Positions 47,701 through 55,608 of a DNA stretch of 64,000 bases are shown in pieces. Source of the stretch: Chitinophaga rupis. GTDB lineage: Bacteria > Bacteroidota > Bacteroidia > Chitinophagales > Chitinophagaceae. The stretch's first letter is position 1; each line of letters begins with the position of its first letter. The stretch covers positions 186,001 through 250,000 of the forward strand of contig NZ_FOBB01000010.1 in NCBI RefSeq assembly GCF_900109685.1, given 5' to 3'. Under the pieces are notes generated by a model. That model was not told the DNA's origin. It saw only the letters and a list, made by a program, of their open reading frames with translations, and ran no database searches. The translations under genes and the position numbers were made by a program.

Positions 47701-48108
47701 GGCCTGGTAGTCGGTCTTTTCCCCCGGCAGCTTTATAATAATGGTGTGGTCCACTATAATATATTCAAAACCCTGGCTGTTAAGGCATTTCTTCAGGGCC
47801 TCGTCAATATTCACATCTTTGAGCTCTATAGAGATCTTATCTACATTTTTCAACAACGATGACCTATACCAAAACGAGTAACCGCTTTGCCTTTCAATTT
47901 CTGAAAGCACTTTTACGAGCGGTGCATTTTTAGCTTTAAGGGAAATTTTCTGGGCAACTCCCTTGGCGCTAACCTGTAATAAAGCAGCAAGTATTAAAAT
48001 GGTGGTTAATTTCATAACCAATAACGTTTTGGATAACAACCGGCTTCGGATAAGGCCGTGCAAGGCAGGCCCTAACCTACCGGTTTTGCGGTAAGCAATC
48101 AGATTCAT
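44755..48108 (-). CDS. SusC/RagA TonB-dependent transporter with N-terminal STN domain
   Basis: 1117 residues. A 31-residue positively charged leader precedes the signal peptide (MKLTTILILAALLQVSAKGVAQ). An STN domain follows (about 55-120; VKVLSEIERQSGYSFWYRSS), then a carboxypeptidase-like domain (IKGKVTAADGTPLIGVSVLVKN), SDFVVVGYGKQNRAALTSAI, the plug (RGANGVIMVTTRKG) and a barrel ending TFLFGLNAAF. A shorter start at 48015 would also give a signal peptide. The STN domain and the FecR/ECF genes upstream indicate induction by trans-envelope signalling. The 378-bp leader contains a hairpin between two GTCTAAAG copies. Confidence 0.95.
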   Translation of the reverse strand: MNLIAYRKTGRLGPALHGLIRSRLLSKTLLVMKLTTILILAALLQVSAKGVAQKISLKAKNAPLVKVLSEIERQSGYSFWYRSSLLKNVDKISIELKDVNIDEALKKCLNSQGFEYIIVDHTIIIKLPGEKTDYQAPLPPAHIKGKVTAADGTPLIGVSVLVKNTQRGTTTDANGEFSISVNKGEVLVFSYVGYDPKELAFNDQPFVAVNLAESKVTLSDFVVVGYGKQNRAALTSAISTVKAEDLNRGAISDVGQLLQGKVPGLNISASGDPNKPAAVVMRGASTINSSQTPFYVIDGIPGADISVIAPDDIASIDVLKDAAATAIYGNRGANGVIMVTTRKGRSGQMQVGYNSYIGLEKVSNKLDMMDAGQLRDFLKKNNLAFSPADDKGANTDWQSSIQRSSAVSHNHNLSFSGGGEHGNYIASVNYMRKEGILTSSSLERVIARMAVEQYALNDKVKFGLTVTNSHTNSDDIAYRNTVLLQSALYLPVSPIKNADGTYFENFQNQNYYNPVAMLDNSQVNNKNNTLVGSFTTQVKLPFGFTYDMNLAYQSTSLLYGAYYNKYFTDHYTNMYDNPDPGLGAHSQQTFGTNGQAVRSSFQNTSKLLETYLTWDRKFGDHNINAVLGYSWQNFVNGDGFQASTSNFPVDNIAYRNFALSNPYAVSSYRIDFGPNGVYQETRLISDFARLNYNFKDKYLLQGSIRRDGSSVFGTDHQWGYFPSVGAAWRISNEAFMDKQQIFTSLKLRASYGVTGNATGFNAYTARLISGSLGTYYYNGVLVAAYGPTQADNPDLRWEKTATTNIGIDFAILKGKLSGTLEWYNKNTTGMIYPYRVDPQLVPAGTITANGGSMNNKGIELGLSATPVQTKNFSWTSNLNLAHNTNKITSLKNPLFTGGDSLAVSYPEGGGQSGSSLQLLKSGKPLGQFFTLEYAGKNADGVSQYVGGDGKLTTSPSNGTDYHYMGSAQPKLLAGWSNSFHYKDFDLNIFIRGVFGNKIFNATRADLFRPTTAQYSNILVDAGNESIADVNAYRYSSRFIESGSYVRFDNATLGYNFKNPGRYIKNIRLYTSVNNLFVITKFKGVDPEVNQGGIAPGVDYNNFYPKTRTFLFGLNAAF

Positions 48109-48486
48109 ACATTTGTTTTGATTTGGTTAATAAATAAACAGTTCCTGAAACAATTGTTTAGTCTAAAGATTAGCTCAAATTAAACCGGGGACGGCTCCAA
48201 CGTTCCCGGTCTTTATTTGGTCTAAAGTCAGCTTTTCATTCTCTCATCATATTTAAGTGCTTGTTTTAGCAATGTTGTGGTGATACAATTTCATGGTAAG
48301 TCGTGGATTGTTTACATTCCTTTATTTCCTGTTTGGTTGATATCCGGTTACAGTTATGGCTTATTAATACCGCCATCTGTAACTTTGTGGAACCGTTTTG
48401 CTGTGTAGGCGGCAGCATCCCATGGATAATTTTTTCATTGTTCACTTTTCATAGTGGATCAATAGCTTTACCGCTTATAACTTATA
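48109..48486. other. 378-bp intergenic region between FecR and SusC genes
   Basis: No convincing gene; a short plus-strand open frame (48303-48503) overlaps the FecR end and has no coding support. It contains a GC-rich hairpin at 48184-48210 flanked by GTCTAAAG at 48161-48168 and 48220-48227. It is much longer than the matching 94-bp gap in the 32-kb locus, so susC may have its own promoter here. Confidence 0.55.
48184..48210 (-). terminator. Hairpin in susC leader (terminator or attenuator)
   Basis: ACCGGGGACG and CGTTCCCGGT pair over 10 bp (one G-T pair) with a 7-base loop. On the minus strand TTTAATTT follows the stem. It is about 280 bp after the FecR stop and about 75 bp before susC, so it could end the sigma/FecR transcript or attenuate susC. 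Confidence 0.5.
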
Positions 48487-49719
48487 TCAGGCCGTTACAA
48501 TAATTTTTCTTCCTTCAATTTTAAAATGCAGATCGCTCAGCTCCAGGATCTTAAGCACCTGTGTAAGGCTAATATTCTTTGATATTTTCCCTGTAAAACG
48601 ATCAGTTGGTATAGGCCCCTCGTAGCTTACTTCTACATCGTACCACCGGCTCAGCTGGCGCATAATGGCAGGAAGCTCGGTATCATTATACTGGAACACG
48701 CCGTTTATCCAGGCGGTTTCTTCATCTGCATTAATACTGCTGGTAACTTTCAGATCGCTGTTCTGTTTAACCAGCCTGGCCTGCTGCATAGGACTTAGCA
48801 ATACGCTGTTATTACTTTTGGTTACTTTCACCGCTCCTTCCAGCAAGGTTGTTTTCACCACATTTTCATCGTCATAGGCCATTATATTAAAGTGGGTTCC
48901 CAGCACCTCTACCTGCATACCGCCACCGGCAGCTGCTTCATTTACATGCACAATAAAAGGCACATTGCGGCCATCAGGAGCAGTGTGCTTGCTCACTTCA
49001 AAATATGCTTCCCCGGTTATTTGCACATTCCGTTCAGTGCCGGTGAAAGCCGTTGGAAAACGCAGGCTGGATCCGGCATTGAGCCAAACCGCGGTATTAT
49101 CAGGCAGTATTATTTTATAGGTACCGCCCCGGGGCGTTGAGATGGTATTATATACTACCGCACCGGCTGCGCCCTTAGCCTGGTAGGCAAGCTGACCGTT
49201 ATTTAACTTAATGATACTGGTATTGCCCTGCCGGGAAAGCTGGCCGTTCTTAGCGCTGTCAAGTGTAATAGTACTGCCATCAGCCAGGGTTAATATGGCT
49301 TTATTACCACCGGGTTGCACATCTTTGATGGCGGCAGCAGTCTCAGACCCTAAAGCTCCTGCATCCTTTGCCCCGTTCCCCCTGTTGAAATAATATAAGC
49401 CGCCCAATACCAGGCCTGTTAAAACCGCAGCTGCAGCAATGCGTTTAAAAGAAAAGGTTCTTTTAACCGGCATAGGCACTACCGGGGCCTGAGGCTCTTC
49501 TCCGGACTTTTTAAGTACTTCGGAAAACATTTCAGGCAGCTGCCCCGGATCGGATAAACCCCTGTCTATTTTATTTTCAAGCCGGGCACGCAGCACATCG
49601 TCCATAACAGCAAGGCCGGGTTCTTTTTGTACTTCCGCCAAAAAGACCGCAAGCTCTTCCTGCCCGATCGTTTCATCCAGAAACTTTTGCACTAAATGCT
49701 CAAATGCCTTCCTTTCCAT
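48487..49719 (-). CDS. FecR family anti-sigma factor
   Basis: 410 residues, longer than the other FecR proteins because of an extended region after the membrane helix. The cytoplasmic N terminus (MERKAFEHLVQKFLDET) runs to about 90, then a membrane helix (RIAAAAVLTGLVLGGLYYF). The periplasmic FecR part has PGGNKAILTLADGSTITLDS, STPRGGTYKIILPDNTAVWLNAGSSLRFP, VQITGEAYFEVSKH and EVLGTHFNIMAYDDENVVKTTLLEGAVKV. A DUF4974 end (IMRQLSRWYDVEVSYEG) follows. It should restrain the ECF factor encoded 138 bp upstream and respond to the STN domain of the adjacent SusC. Confidence 0.95.
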   Translation of the reverse strand: MERKAFEHLVQKFLDETIGQEELAVFLAEVQKEPGLAVMDDVLRARLENKIDRGLSDPGQLPEMFSEVLKKSGEEPQAPVVPMPVKRTFSFKRIAAAAVLTGLVLGGLYYFNRGNGAKDAGALGSETAAAIKDVQPGGNKAILTLADGSTITLDSAKNGQLSRQGNTSIIKLNNGQLAYQAKGAAGAVVYNTISTPRGGTYKIILPDNTAVWLNAGSSLRFPTAFTGTERNVQITGEAYFEVSKHTAPDGRNVPFIVHVNEAAAGGGMQVEVLGTHFNIMAYDDENVVKTTLLEGAVKVTKSNNSVLLSPMQQARLVKQNSDLKVTSSINADEETAWINGVFQYNDTELPAIMRQLSRWYDVEVSYEGPIPTDRFTGKISKNISLTQVLKILELSDLHFKIEGRKIIVTA

Positions 49720-49810
49720 AAAATATTACCTGGTTTACAAGGGATTTATACATTCACACTTTTAAATATGCTGCAAAGAGAATGATAAAGCACAAGGCTT
49801 CATAACATAC

Positions 49811-49824
49811 CTTTTATATAAAAG
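49811..49824. promoter_or_regulatory. AT-rich palindrome between ECF and FecR genes
   Basis: CTTTTATATAAAAG is a perfect 14-bp palindrome, 34 bases after the ECF stop and about 90 bp before the FecR start. AT-rich palindromes arise easily by chance; function unknown. Confidence 0.25.
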
Positions 49825-49857
49825 ACGTAATTAAAAGACAGAAGGGAGCGCCGGTGT

Positions 49858-50463
49858 TTAAATTTTTTTTTGCAGGAGTAATAACACGAACGTGTACAAC
49901 AGTGAATTGCCCGTATGCTGTTCAAGAAGATGGCGTACCTGGACGATAGCCCTTACGATATAGCTTTTTACCGACTGTTTGGAGATCCCCATCTGAAGGG
50001 CTATTTCTTCATGGCTTAAGCCCTGGAAACGGCTCAGGCGGAAAGCGGTTTGCTGTTGTGGGGGAAGGTGCCGGATTGCCTGGTTCACCGCCTGTTCCAG
50101 CTCTTTAAGCTCAAGCTGCTGGCCGGGATGGTAGCATGTTTCGTCAAAATAATTTTTCAGATATTCTTCATTTTCATGCACATATACTTTTTTTCTGAGC
50201 CGGTCTATGATCAGGTTGCGGGTAGTGACGTACAAATAGGACTCGAACCTGTTAACATCCTTCAGGGCTTCCTTTTTCATCCAGATCTGCACAAAAATAT
50301 CCTGCGCAAGATCCATGGATATTTCAGCCGATTTGGTAAAAGTAAATGCGGTGGAGTACACCTGGTCCCAATAGTGGTTGAAGACAACCTGGTAGGATTG
50401 CTGATCTCCCTGCGCAATACAGTTCAGGAGATGTTTCTCATTATTTAACCCCTTTAAAAGCAC
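49858..50463 (-). CDS. ECF RNA polymerase sigma factor with hydrophobic C-terminal tail
   Basis: Region 2 (EISMDLAQDIFVQIWMKKEAL, YLYVTTRNLIIDRLR) and region 4 (HLPPQQQTAFRLSRFQGLSHEEIALQMGISKQSVKSYIVRA) are complete. The sigma fold begins at NNEKHLLNCIAQGDQQSYQ, and the nearest usable start is the GTG at 50463, giving about 201 residues, normal for the family. ATG codons at 50568 or 50622 would add 35-53 residues without family support and would overlap the divergent AraC gene. The C terminus ends in a hydrophobic stretch (SLLYTFVLLLLQ) that could touch the membrane. It heads the FecR-SusC-SusD-GH89 run. Confidence 0.88.
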   Translation of the reverse strand: MLLKGLNNEKHLLNCIAQGDQQSYQVVFNHYWDQVYSTAFTFTKSAEISMDLAQDIFVQIWMKKEALKDVNRFESYLYVTTRNLIIDRLRKKVYVHENEEYLKNYFDETCYHPGQQLELKELEQAVNQAIRHLPPQQQTAFRLSRFQGLSHEEIALQMGISKQSVKSYIVRAIVQVRHLLEQHTGNSLLYTFVLLLLQKKI

Positions 50464-50566
50464 CAGGTGTAATTTATTGCTTACAGCGCAAATAATCAAA
50501 TATCCGGGGTAGGATAAGGGAAAAAGGGGGTGATAGCCCCGGTTTATTTTACTAATTTTATAAACC

Positions 50567-51415
50567 ATGTATTCTCTCCTGGACGCCATTAAACAGAACA
50601 ATAAGCTGCCGATACGCCTCATCTCGCCCGGCTTTGGTCACCTCTCACCTGAGGAGGCCAGCCAATATGGTTATACCCATCGCAGAACCCATTATTTCTT
50701 TCTTTTCATGGTGGATGGGTGCACACAACATCGTGTTGATCTTCAGCAATGCGATATAAATACAAATGAGCTGCTGGTTGTTCTTCCTCACCAGATGCAT
50801 GAGCTTTCAGACCCGCAGCACGGCTCTGATTATTTTAAGATCGGCTTTGACGAAAGCTGTCTTTCCCTGTTACCCAGACAATATCCCTTCCTGGTAAATC
50901 CGCTGAACACGCAAAAGATCACCTTCGATCCATCTTCCGCTGCCAGGCTGAAGTCGGTCTTTGGGATACTCCTTGAATTATTAAGCAGTATGAACACTGA
51001 TCCGGAGCTTATCCTGGCGTATCTCAACAGCTTACTAACAGAAATAAATAACGCATATTTTATCGCGGACCGAATGCCGGCTGATGAAAAGCTTTCCAAA
51101 TATATTGGCTTCAAGGTTTTTGTGGAGAACAATCTTACCGGTCATCCTACAATCAGGGAAATTGCCGGGGAACTGGCTATTAATACAAATAGCTTATATA
51201 GTATTGTAAAGCAATATTCCGGGCTTTCGCCCAAAGAATTCATTATCAAACGCCTGATACTGGAAGCATGCCGCCGGTTGTATTATGGAGAGCACTCTTC
51301 TATCAAGGAGCTTGCCTTTGAGCTCGGCTTTAACGACCCCGAATATTTCTCCAGGCTGTTTAAGAAGGTTACGGGTAAAACTATTGCCAGGTTCTTTCAT
51401 GATCTGTCAGGGTAA
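50567..51415 (+). CDS. AraC family transcriptional regulator
   Basis: 282 residues. The N-terminal cupin-type sensing domain has HRVDLQQCDINTNELLVVLPHQMHEL, and the C-terminal double HTH has IREIAGELAINTNSLYSIVKQYSG and IKELAFELGFNDPEYFSRLFKKVTG. It diverges from the ECF sigma gene. Its ATG sits in a CATG that also supplies the 50568 ATG on the other strand. It may control the sigma operon or the aldo/keto reductase gene 65 bases downstream on the same strand. The second pairing, AraC next to AKR, is common in this phylum. Confidence 0.9.
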   Translation: MYSLLDAIKQNNKLPIRLISPGFGHLSPEEASQYGYTHRRTHYFFLFMVDGCTQHRVDLQQCDINTNELLVVLPHQMHELSDPQHGSDYFKIGFDESCLSLLPRQYPFLVNPLNTQKITFDPSSAARLKSVFGILLELLSSMNTDPELILAYLNSLLTEINNAYFIADRMPADEKLSKYIGFKVFVENNLTGHPTIREIAGELAINTNSLYSIVKQYSGLSPKEFIIKRLILEACRRLYYGEHSSIKELAFELGFNDPEYFSRLFKKVTGKTIARFFHDLSG

Positions 51416-51480
51416 TAATACGTTTTGTCCGGCTGGTTAAGGAATGTTCTGTTCATTTTTGTGCATCAAAAAGATCAGCA

Positions 51481-52470
51481 ATGAACAGAACATTAGGAAC
51501 AAACGGCCCATTGGTGTCCGCTATAGGTTTAGGATGCATGGGCATGTCCGGCGCATACGGGCAATCAGATGAAAAAGAAGCCATCGCTACCATTGAGCGG
51601 GCGCTTGAACTCGGCCACAATTTTTTAGACACCGCAGATTATTATAATGCAGGCCACAACGAGGAGCTGATCGGTCAGGCCATCAAAGGCAAACGCGAAA
51701 AAGCCTTTCTCTCTGTTAAAACAGGCCAGCTGTATACTGCCGGCGCTAACGGAGGCATGGCCCCCGGCGGGGTAACTGCACATCCGGATCACCTGCGCAA
51801 TGCGGTTTTTTACAGCTTACGCCGGCTAAAGACTGAGTATATCGATCTTTATACCCCGGCCAGGGTAGATCCAAACGTTCCCATTGAAGAAACGACCGGT
51901 GCACTGGCCGACCTTGTACAAAAAGGCGTGATCCGTTACATTGGTTTGTCGGAAGCATCAGCAGCAAGCATCAGAAGAGCTGCTGCCGTGCACCCTGTTG
52001 CTGCGCTGCAGATAGAATACTCACTATGGAGCAGGGACATTGAGACAGCAGTGCTTCCGGCTTTACGTGAATTGGGTATTGGCCTGGTTGCTTATGCGCC
52101 ATTAAGCCGTGGCTTTTTAAGTGGAGAATTCAAGCAACCGGAGGACATTAAAGATAGCCGTGTACACATGCCACGCTACCAGGGCGAAAACTTTTATAAA
52201 AACCTCCAGCTGGTTGAAAAGATCAGGACCCTGGCTGCCGATAAAGGCTGCACCCCTGCCCAATTAGCTATTGCCTGGGTACTCTCACAAGGCAACGACA
52301 TCATCACCATTCCTGGCTCTAAGCGAATAAAGCATCTTGAAGAAAATATCGCGGCTGAGCATGTTCAGCTTACCCGGGAAGACCTCGAAAGCATTGATAC
52401 TTTTATGCCTGCAGGTATTGTTTCCGGCACCCGGTACCCGGAAAAATTCCTAAGCGCTTTGAACCGGTGA
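51481..52470 (+). CDS. Aldo/keto reductase with altered catalytic tetrad
   Basis: 329 residues in one TIM barrel. Family motifs are GLGCMGMSGAYG, FLDTADYYNAGHNEELIGQAI (Asp50, Tyr55), SVKTG (Lys80), QIEYSLWSRDIE and an NADPH-binding end (IPGSKRIKHLEEN). The fourth tetrad residue, His in the usual YYQHRVDP, is Ala127 here (YTPARVDP). Activity with aldehydes or ketones is likely but may be slower or shifted toward other substrates. It is cytoplasmic, probably NADPH-dependent, and follows an AraC gene. Confidence 0.9.
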   Translation: MNRTLGTNGPLVSAIGLGCMGMSGAYGQSDEKEAIATIERALELGHNFLDTADYYNAGHNEELIGQAIKGKREKAFLSVKTGQLYTAGANGGMAPGGVTAHPDHLRNAVFYSLRRLKTEYIDLYTPARVDPNVPIEETTGALADLVQKGVIRYIGLSEASAASIRRAAAVHPVAALQIEYSLWSRDIETAVLPALRELGIGLVAYAPLSRGFLSGEFKQPEDIKDSRVHMPRYQGENFYKNLQLVEKIRTLAADKGCTPAQLAIAWVLSQGNDIITIPGSKRIKHLEENIAAEHVQLTREDLESIDTFMPAGIVSGTRYPEKFLSALNR

Positions 52471-52602
52471 CGGTGGTTTTTGAGTTGCAGTAACACCGTC
52501 CCATTTATAGCAGTCTCCGGCTCAGGCAAGGAGGCTGCATTCAAAATTGCGCCGGATGCTTAACTTTAATATTATAGATCAAGCGCCTATCAGTGACCAA
52601 CT

Positions 52603-54081
52603 TTACCTCCTCTTCAGCGCTCTTACAACCACCTTCTCACCCTGCTTAACTTCAAACAGGTCAATAACACCGTCGTTCTGCGAACTTGAAAAAACACAAT
52701 TATCAGTTGGGGAAGACATAAGGAAGAAAGTATCTAAGCCTGTAGCATACATTTTTTCCGGTCTTCGCACCGTTAGCTCAAGACTGTCCCCTTTTTTAAC
52801 TATGGAGACCTTTATTTGGGGATCTTCAGAGAAATAGTCGCCCGCATATTTTTCAAGCAGTGTGTCCGGCACTTGAATGGTCTTCATGACCAGTGGGCTG
52901 TAAAAGTCTTTCCATTGATAGACTGTAGCAACACTATTGATAATTTCATCTATTAATGCCTGTCCATTCTCGGAATTGGTTAAAACCACCACGCCATTCC
53001 CGGTGGTAAAGCTGCCATAATAATCGCTTCTATAACCAATATTTGCCCCGCTGTGCGTAAAATATTTCTCCCCGCCTTTTTCCTGGATGAAGGTGCCTAA
53101 GGCAGCCTCGGAGGAACTAAGCACGGGCGTTAACATTTCTTCTGCAACCCTTTTTTTAAGGATTGAAGGCCCGGTATCTTTTAAAGATTGCTGTATGGCA
53201 ATAACGAATTTCGCAAGGTCAGTAGCTGTTGCCCAAAGCCCATCCGGCGCCAGCTCCGGGTAAATATTAAATTTCCCTTGCAGTACCTGCATACTGCTAT
53301 CATGCGCGGCAGCAAAGTTTCTGTATTGCCGATAATTAAGAGGCTGAGAAAATGTGCTGCTTGTCATTTTAAGCGGCTTCAGGACAACGGCCTGCATGAT
53401 GCTGTCATAATTATTTGAGATGTTGTCATCCAGGATCTTTCGGATGATGACAGTGCCGCCACCTGAATATTTAAATTGGGCGCCAACCGGGAGGATCGGC
53501 TTAACAGCGTCACTATTGGCCGGTCTTTGCCCGTTGAGGATCTGGTTAATTGCGGGTATACTGTCACTCGTTGCATACCCCATGAAACCACCTGTACTAA
53601 GGCCAGCGGTATGGCTAAGTAAATTTTTGAGGGTAATTGTTTTGCCTTTGGAAAATTCATTATCCGGAAATGTCCAGGTTCTTAAATATTCCCTTATGTC
53701 CTTTTCTAAGGACAATTTCCCATCCTGTACCAGCTTCATGATGCCTAATGCATTTACTGATTTACTGATGGAGGCTGCCTGGTAAAGGGTTCCTGTATTT
53801 GCAGGCTGCCGTGTTCCTACATCAGTGTACCCATAAGCTTTTGCCCAAACAATGCTACCATTGTTTATTACGGCTATAGAAACGGAGGGAACTTTGTAAA
53901 ACCTCATCCGCTCAGCAATACTATACTTAGGTATAATGCTGTCTGCAAATACGACCTGTCTTGTTTCCGTAAGGCCGTTCTCCACTGCTTTAATCCGTAA
54001 TTGTTCAGGCCTGGTTTGGCCAAACCCTAACAGCCAGGTCAGGGTAAATAATGAAATAAAAATTAGTCTTTTTAAGGTCAT
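52603..54081 (-). CDS. Serine hydrolase of the beta-lactamase/penicillin-binding family
   Basis: 492 residues with a signal peptide (ending LLGFGQ). The SxxK motif is SISK (Ser104, Lys107) in LYQAASISKSVNALGIMKL, and the second motif is KYSGGG (Tyr of YxG/YxN). KYFTHSGANIGYRSDYYGSF supplies the HxG-type third motif. A C-terminal beta-rich domain of about 110 residues follows (YAGDYFSEDPQIKVSIVKKGDSLELTVRR). This matches class-C-like esterases and D-aminopeptidases rather than true beta-lactamases. It is periplasmic. It diverges from the GlxA-type gene across 358 bases. Confidence 0.9.
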   Translation of the reverse strand: MTLKRLIFISLFTLTWLLGFGQTRPEQLRIKAVENGLTETRQVVFADSIIPKYSIAERMRFYKVPSVSIAVINNGSIVWAKAYGYTDVGTRQPANTGTLYQAASISKSVNALGIMKLVQDGKLSLEKDIREYLRTWTFPDNEFSKGKTITLKNLLSHTAGLSTGGFMGYATSDSIPAINQILNGQRPANSDAVKPILPVGAQFKYSGGGTVIIRKILDDNISNNYDSIMQAVVLKPLKMTSSTFSQPLNYRQYRNFAAAHDSSMQVLQGKFNIYPELAPDGLWATATDLAKFVIAIQQSLKDTGPSILKKRVAEEMLTPVLSSSEAALGTFIQEKGGEKYFTHSGANIGYRSDYYGSFTTGNGVVVLTNSENGQALIDEIINSVATVYQWKDFYSPLVMKTIQVPDTLLEKYAGDYFSEDPQIKVSIVKKGDSLELTVRRPEKMYATGLDTFFLMSSPTDNCVFSSSQNDGVIDLFEVKQGEKVVVRALKRR

Positions 54082-54439
54082 TTTAAATAGTTAGAAGTAA
54101 TAAATTTTTTCTGGAGATGGGCTGGTATGCACAATGAATAATTCCCGATCCACTTGTTGGACAGGGAGGAGTAGAATTTGCTTCATAACAAATTCCGCAG
54201 GCGGTTTTAATATAGTTCCTTATCATAGCTGCAGGTATGAATGACTTTGACTTTGGCATAAACTAAATATTATGCCGTTCTTATAAGGCATTGACAATGA
54301 GATGAAAAATGAAAAAGTATGGGGTAAATATGTACAGAAACGGACAGCCTGCGTCCGGTTTTGCCATCAGGAGGTAAATGGCCGAAACTGTATAATTTAT
54401 GTCCTTTGAGACAGGCAGACAAAGTGCTAACTTTACCCT
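54082..54439. other. 358-bp divergent intergenic region
   Basis: No gene seen. It holds an inverted repeat GGCATAA-N8-TTATGCC (54255-54276), which partly overlaps a second small stem (ATGCC with GGCAT), and the promoter of the GlxA-type gene at 54405-54435. No clear promoter for the serine hydrolase was found. Confidence 0.5.
54405..54435 (+). promoter_or_regulatory. Promoter of GlxA-type regulator gene
   Basis: TTTG (54405-54408), 19 bases, then TAACTTTA (54428-54435), seven of eight bases of the -7 consensus. Transcription would begin at about the ATG at 54440, giving a leaderless or nearly leaderless mRNA. Confidence 0.5.
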
Positions 54440-55486
54440 ATGAAGCAGGACATCGAAGGCGCTAACAATTATCACCAAAAGAAACGGGTAGTGATTGTGG
54501 CAATGACCAGGCTCTTGTTGCTTGACTTTGCAGGCCCGGCAGATGTATTCAACTATGCTACAAGATGCCTGCAGGAAACCGGCGCAGGTGAAGGATATGA
54601 GGTACTAGTGGTAGCCCCGACTTCCGACAAGCTGGTTGCAATAGCAAGCGGCATCGAAATCCGTTGCAAATTATCTGCAATGGAGGTTGGGCTTCCCATA
54701 GATACACTTATCATTGCCGGCAATGATTTCAGTGAAGATACTGCAGCCGCGCTGGTTCCCTTTTATCAGTGGTTATCTACCGTTAACGAAGGCAATACCC
54801 GGCGGATCGCTTCTGTTTGTGGCGGCGCATTTGCATTGGCGAAGGCCGGCTTATTAAATGGCCGGAAAGCAACAACGCATTGGGACCTGAATGAAAAATT
54901 GAAAAAGAGCTATCCTCAGGTCAACGTGAATACAGATCCTTTTTTCACGAATGATGGAAATATTTATACCTCTGCCGGAGTGTCCGCAGGAATTGATCTG
55001 GCGCTTGCGCTCGTGGAAGAGGACTATGGAAAAGATATAGCGGTAAAGGTGGCACGGCAGCTGGTATTTTACCTGAGCAGGCCAGGCCTTCAATCTCAAT
55101 TCGGAAATTTGCTACCCGTTTACGAGCGCTCAAACATTGCCAATAAGTTACAGGAATGGTTAAAAGACCATTTACATGAACCATTGGATGTAAGCAGCAT
55201 TGCGGCACATCTTAATATGAGCGTACGCAACCTGACGCGCGTATTTCAGAAACAAACCGGTATGTCGCCTGCGAAATTCGTGGAAAAAACCAGGGTGGAA
55301 AACGCCAGAAGGCTTTTGGAAGACACCGACATTCCTTTGGAAAGGATCAGTGAACAATGCGGCCTGGGAGGCCTGGTATGCATGCGGCGGATATTCCTAA
55401 GACACCTCATGACAACGCCCTCTGATTACAGGCGGGCCTTCCGTACCTCATTGAAACATGCTGAAACGGAGCATTTGCTTTCCTGA
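54440..55486 (+). CDS. GlxA family regulator (DJ-1/PfpI domain plus AraC HTH)
   Basis: 348 residues. The N-terminal DJ-1/PfpI-like domain starts at KKRVVIVAMTRLLLLDFAGPADVFNY and has the nucleophile-elbow-like SVCGGAFALAKAGLLNGRKATTHW. The C-terminal AraC double HTH has VSSIAAHLNMSVRNLTRVFQKQTG and ISEQCGLGGLVCMRRIF. GlxA proteins sense small metabolites or stress through the DJ-1 fold and are not amidotransferases. Target genes are unknown; the divergent serine hydrolase or the downstream GAPDH gene are candidates. Confidence 0.92.
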   Translation: MKQDIEGANNYHQKKRVVIVAMTRLLLLDFAGPADVFNYATRCLQETGAGEGYEVLVVAPTSDKLVAIASGIEIRCKLSAMEVGLPIDTLIIAGNDFSEDTAAALVPFYQWLSTVNEGNTRRIASVCGGAFALAKAGLLNGRKATTHWDLNEKLKKSYPQVNVNTDPFFTNDGNIYTSAGVSAGIDLALALVEEDYGKDIAVKVARQLVFYLSRPGLQSQFGNLLPVYERSNIANKLQEWLKDHLHEPLDVSSIAAHLNMSVRNLTRVFQKQTGMSPAKFVEKTRVENARRLLEDTDIPLERISEQCGLGGLVCMRRIFLRHLMTTPSDYRRAFRTSLKHAETEHLLS

Positions 55487-55608
55487 GCGTCACAAATAAA
55501 ACAAGATTATTGCTAATGCACCACCTGAAATGCACGCCTGTGCGTTCATGGGTAGCTATTGCCTTAATCTCTGAACGATAAGAAATATTTAATCGAAAAA
55601 ATAACGAC

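Noticed and set aside
48303..48503. 66-codon plus-strand frame in the FecR-SusC gap
   Set aside because: Overlaps the FecR stop on the other strand, is Cys/aromatic-rich without motif, and has no promoter.
52469..52500. Possible terminator after the aldo/keto reductase gene
   Set aside because: Stem of 7 bp with an 18-base loop and no T-run; too weak to report.
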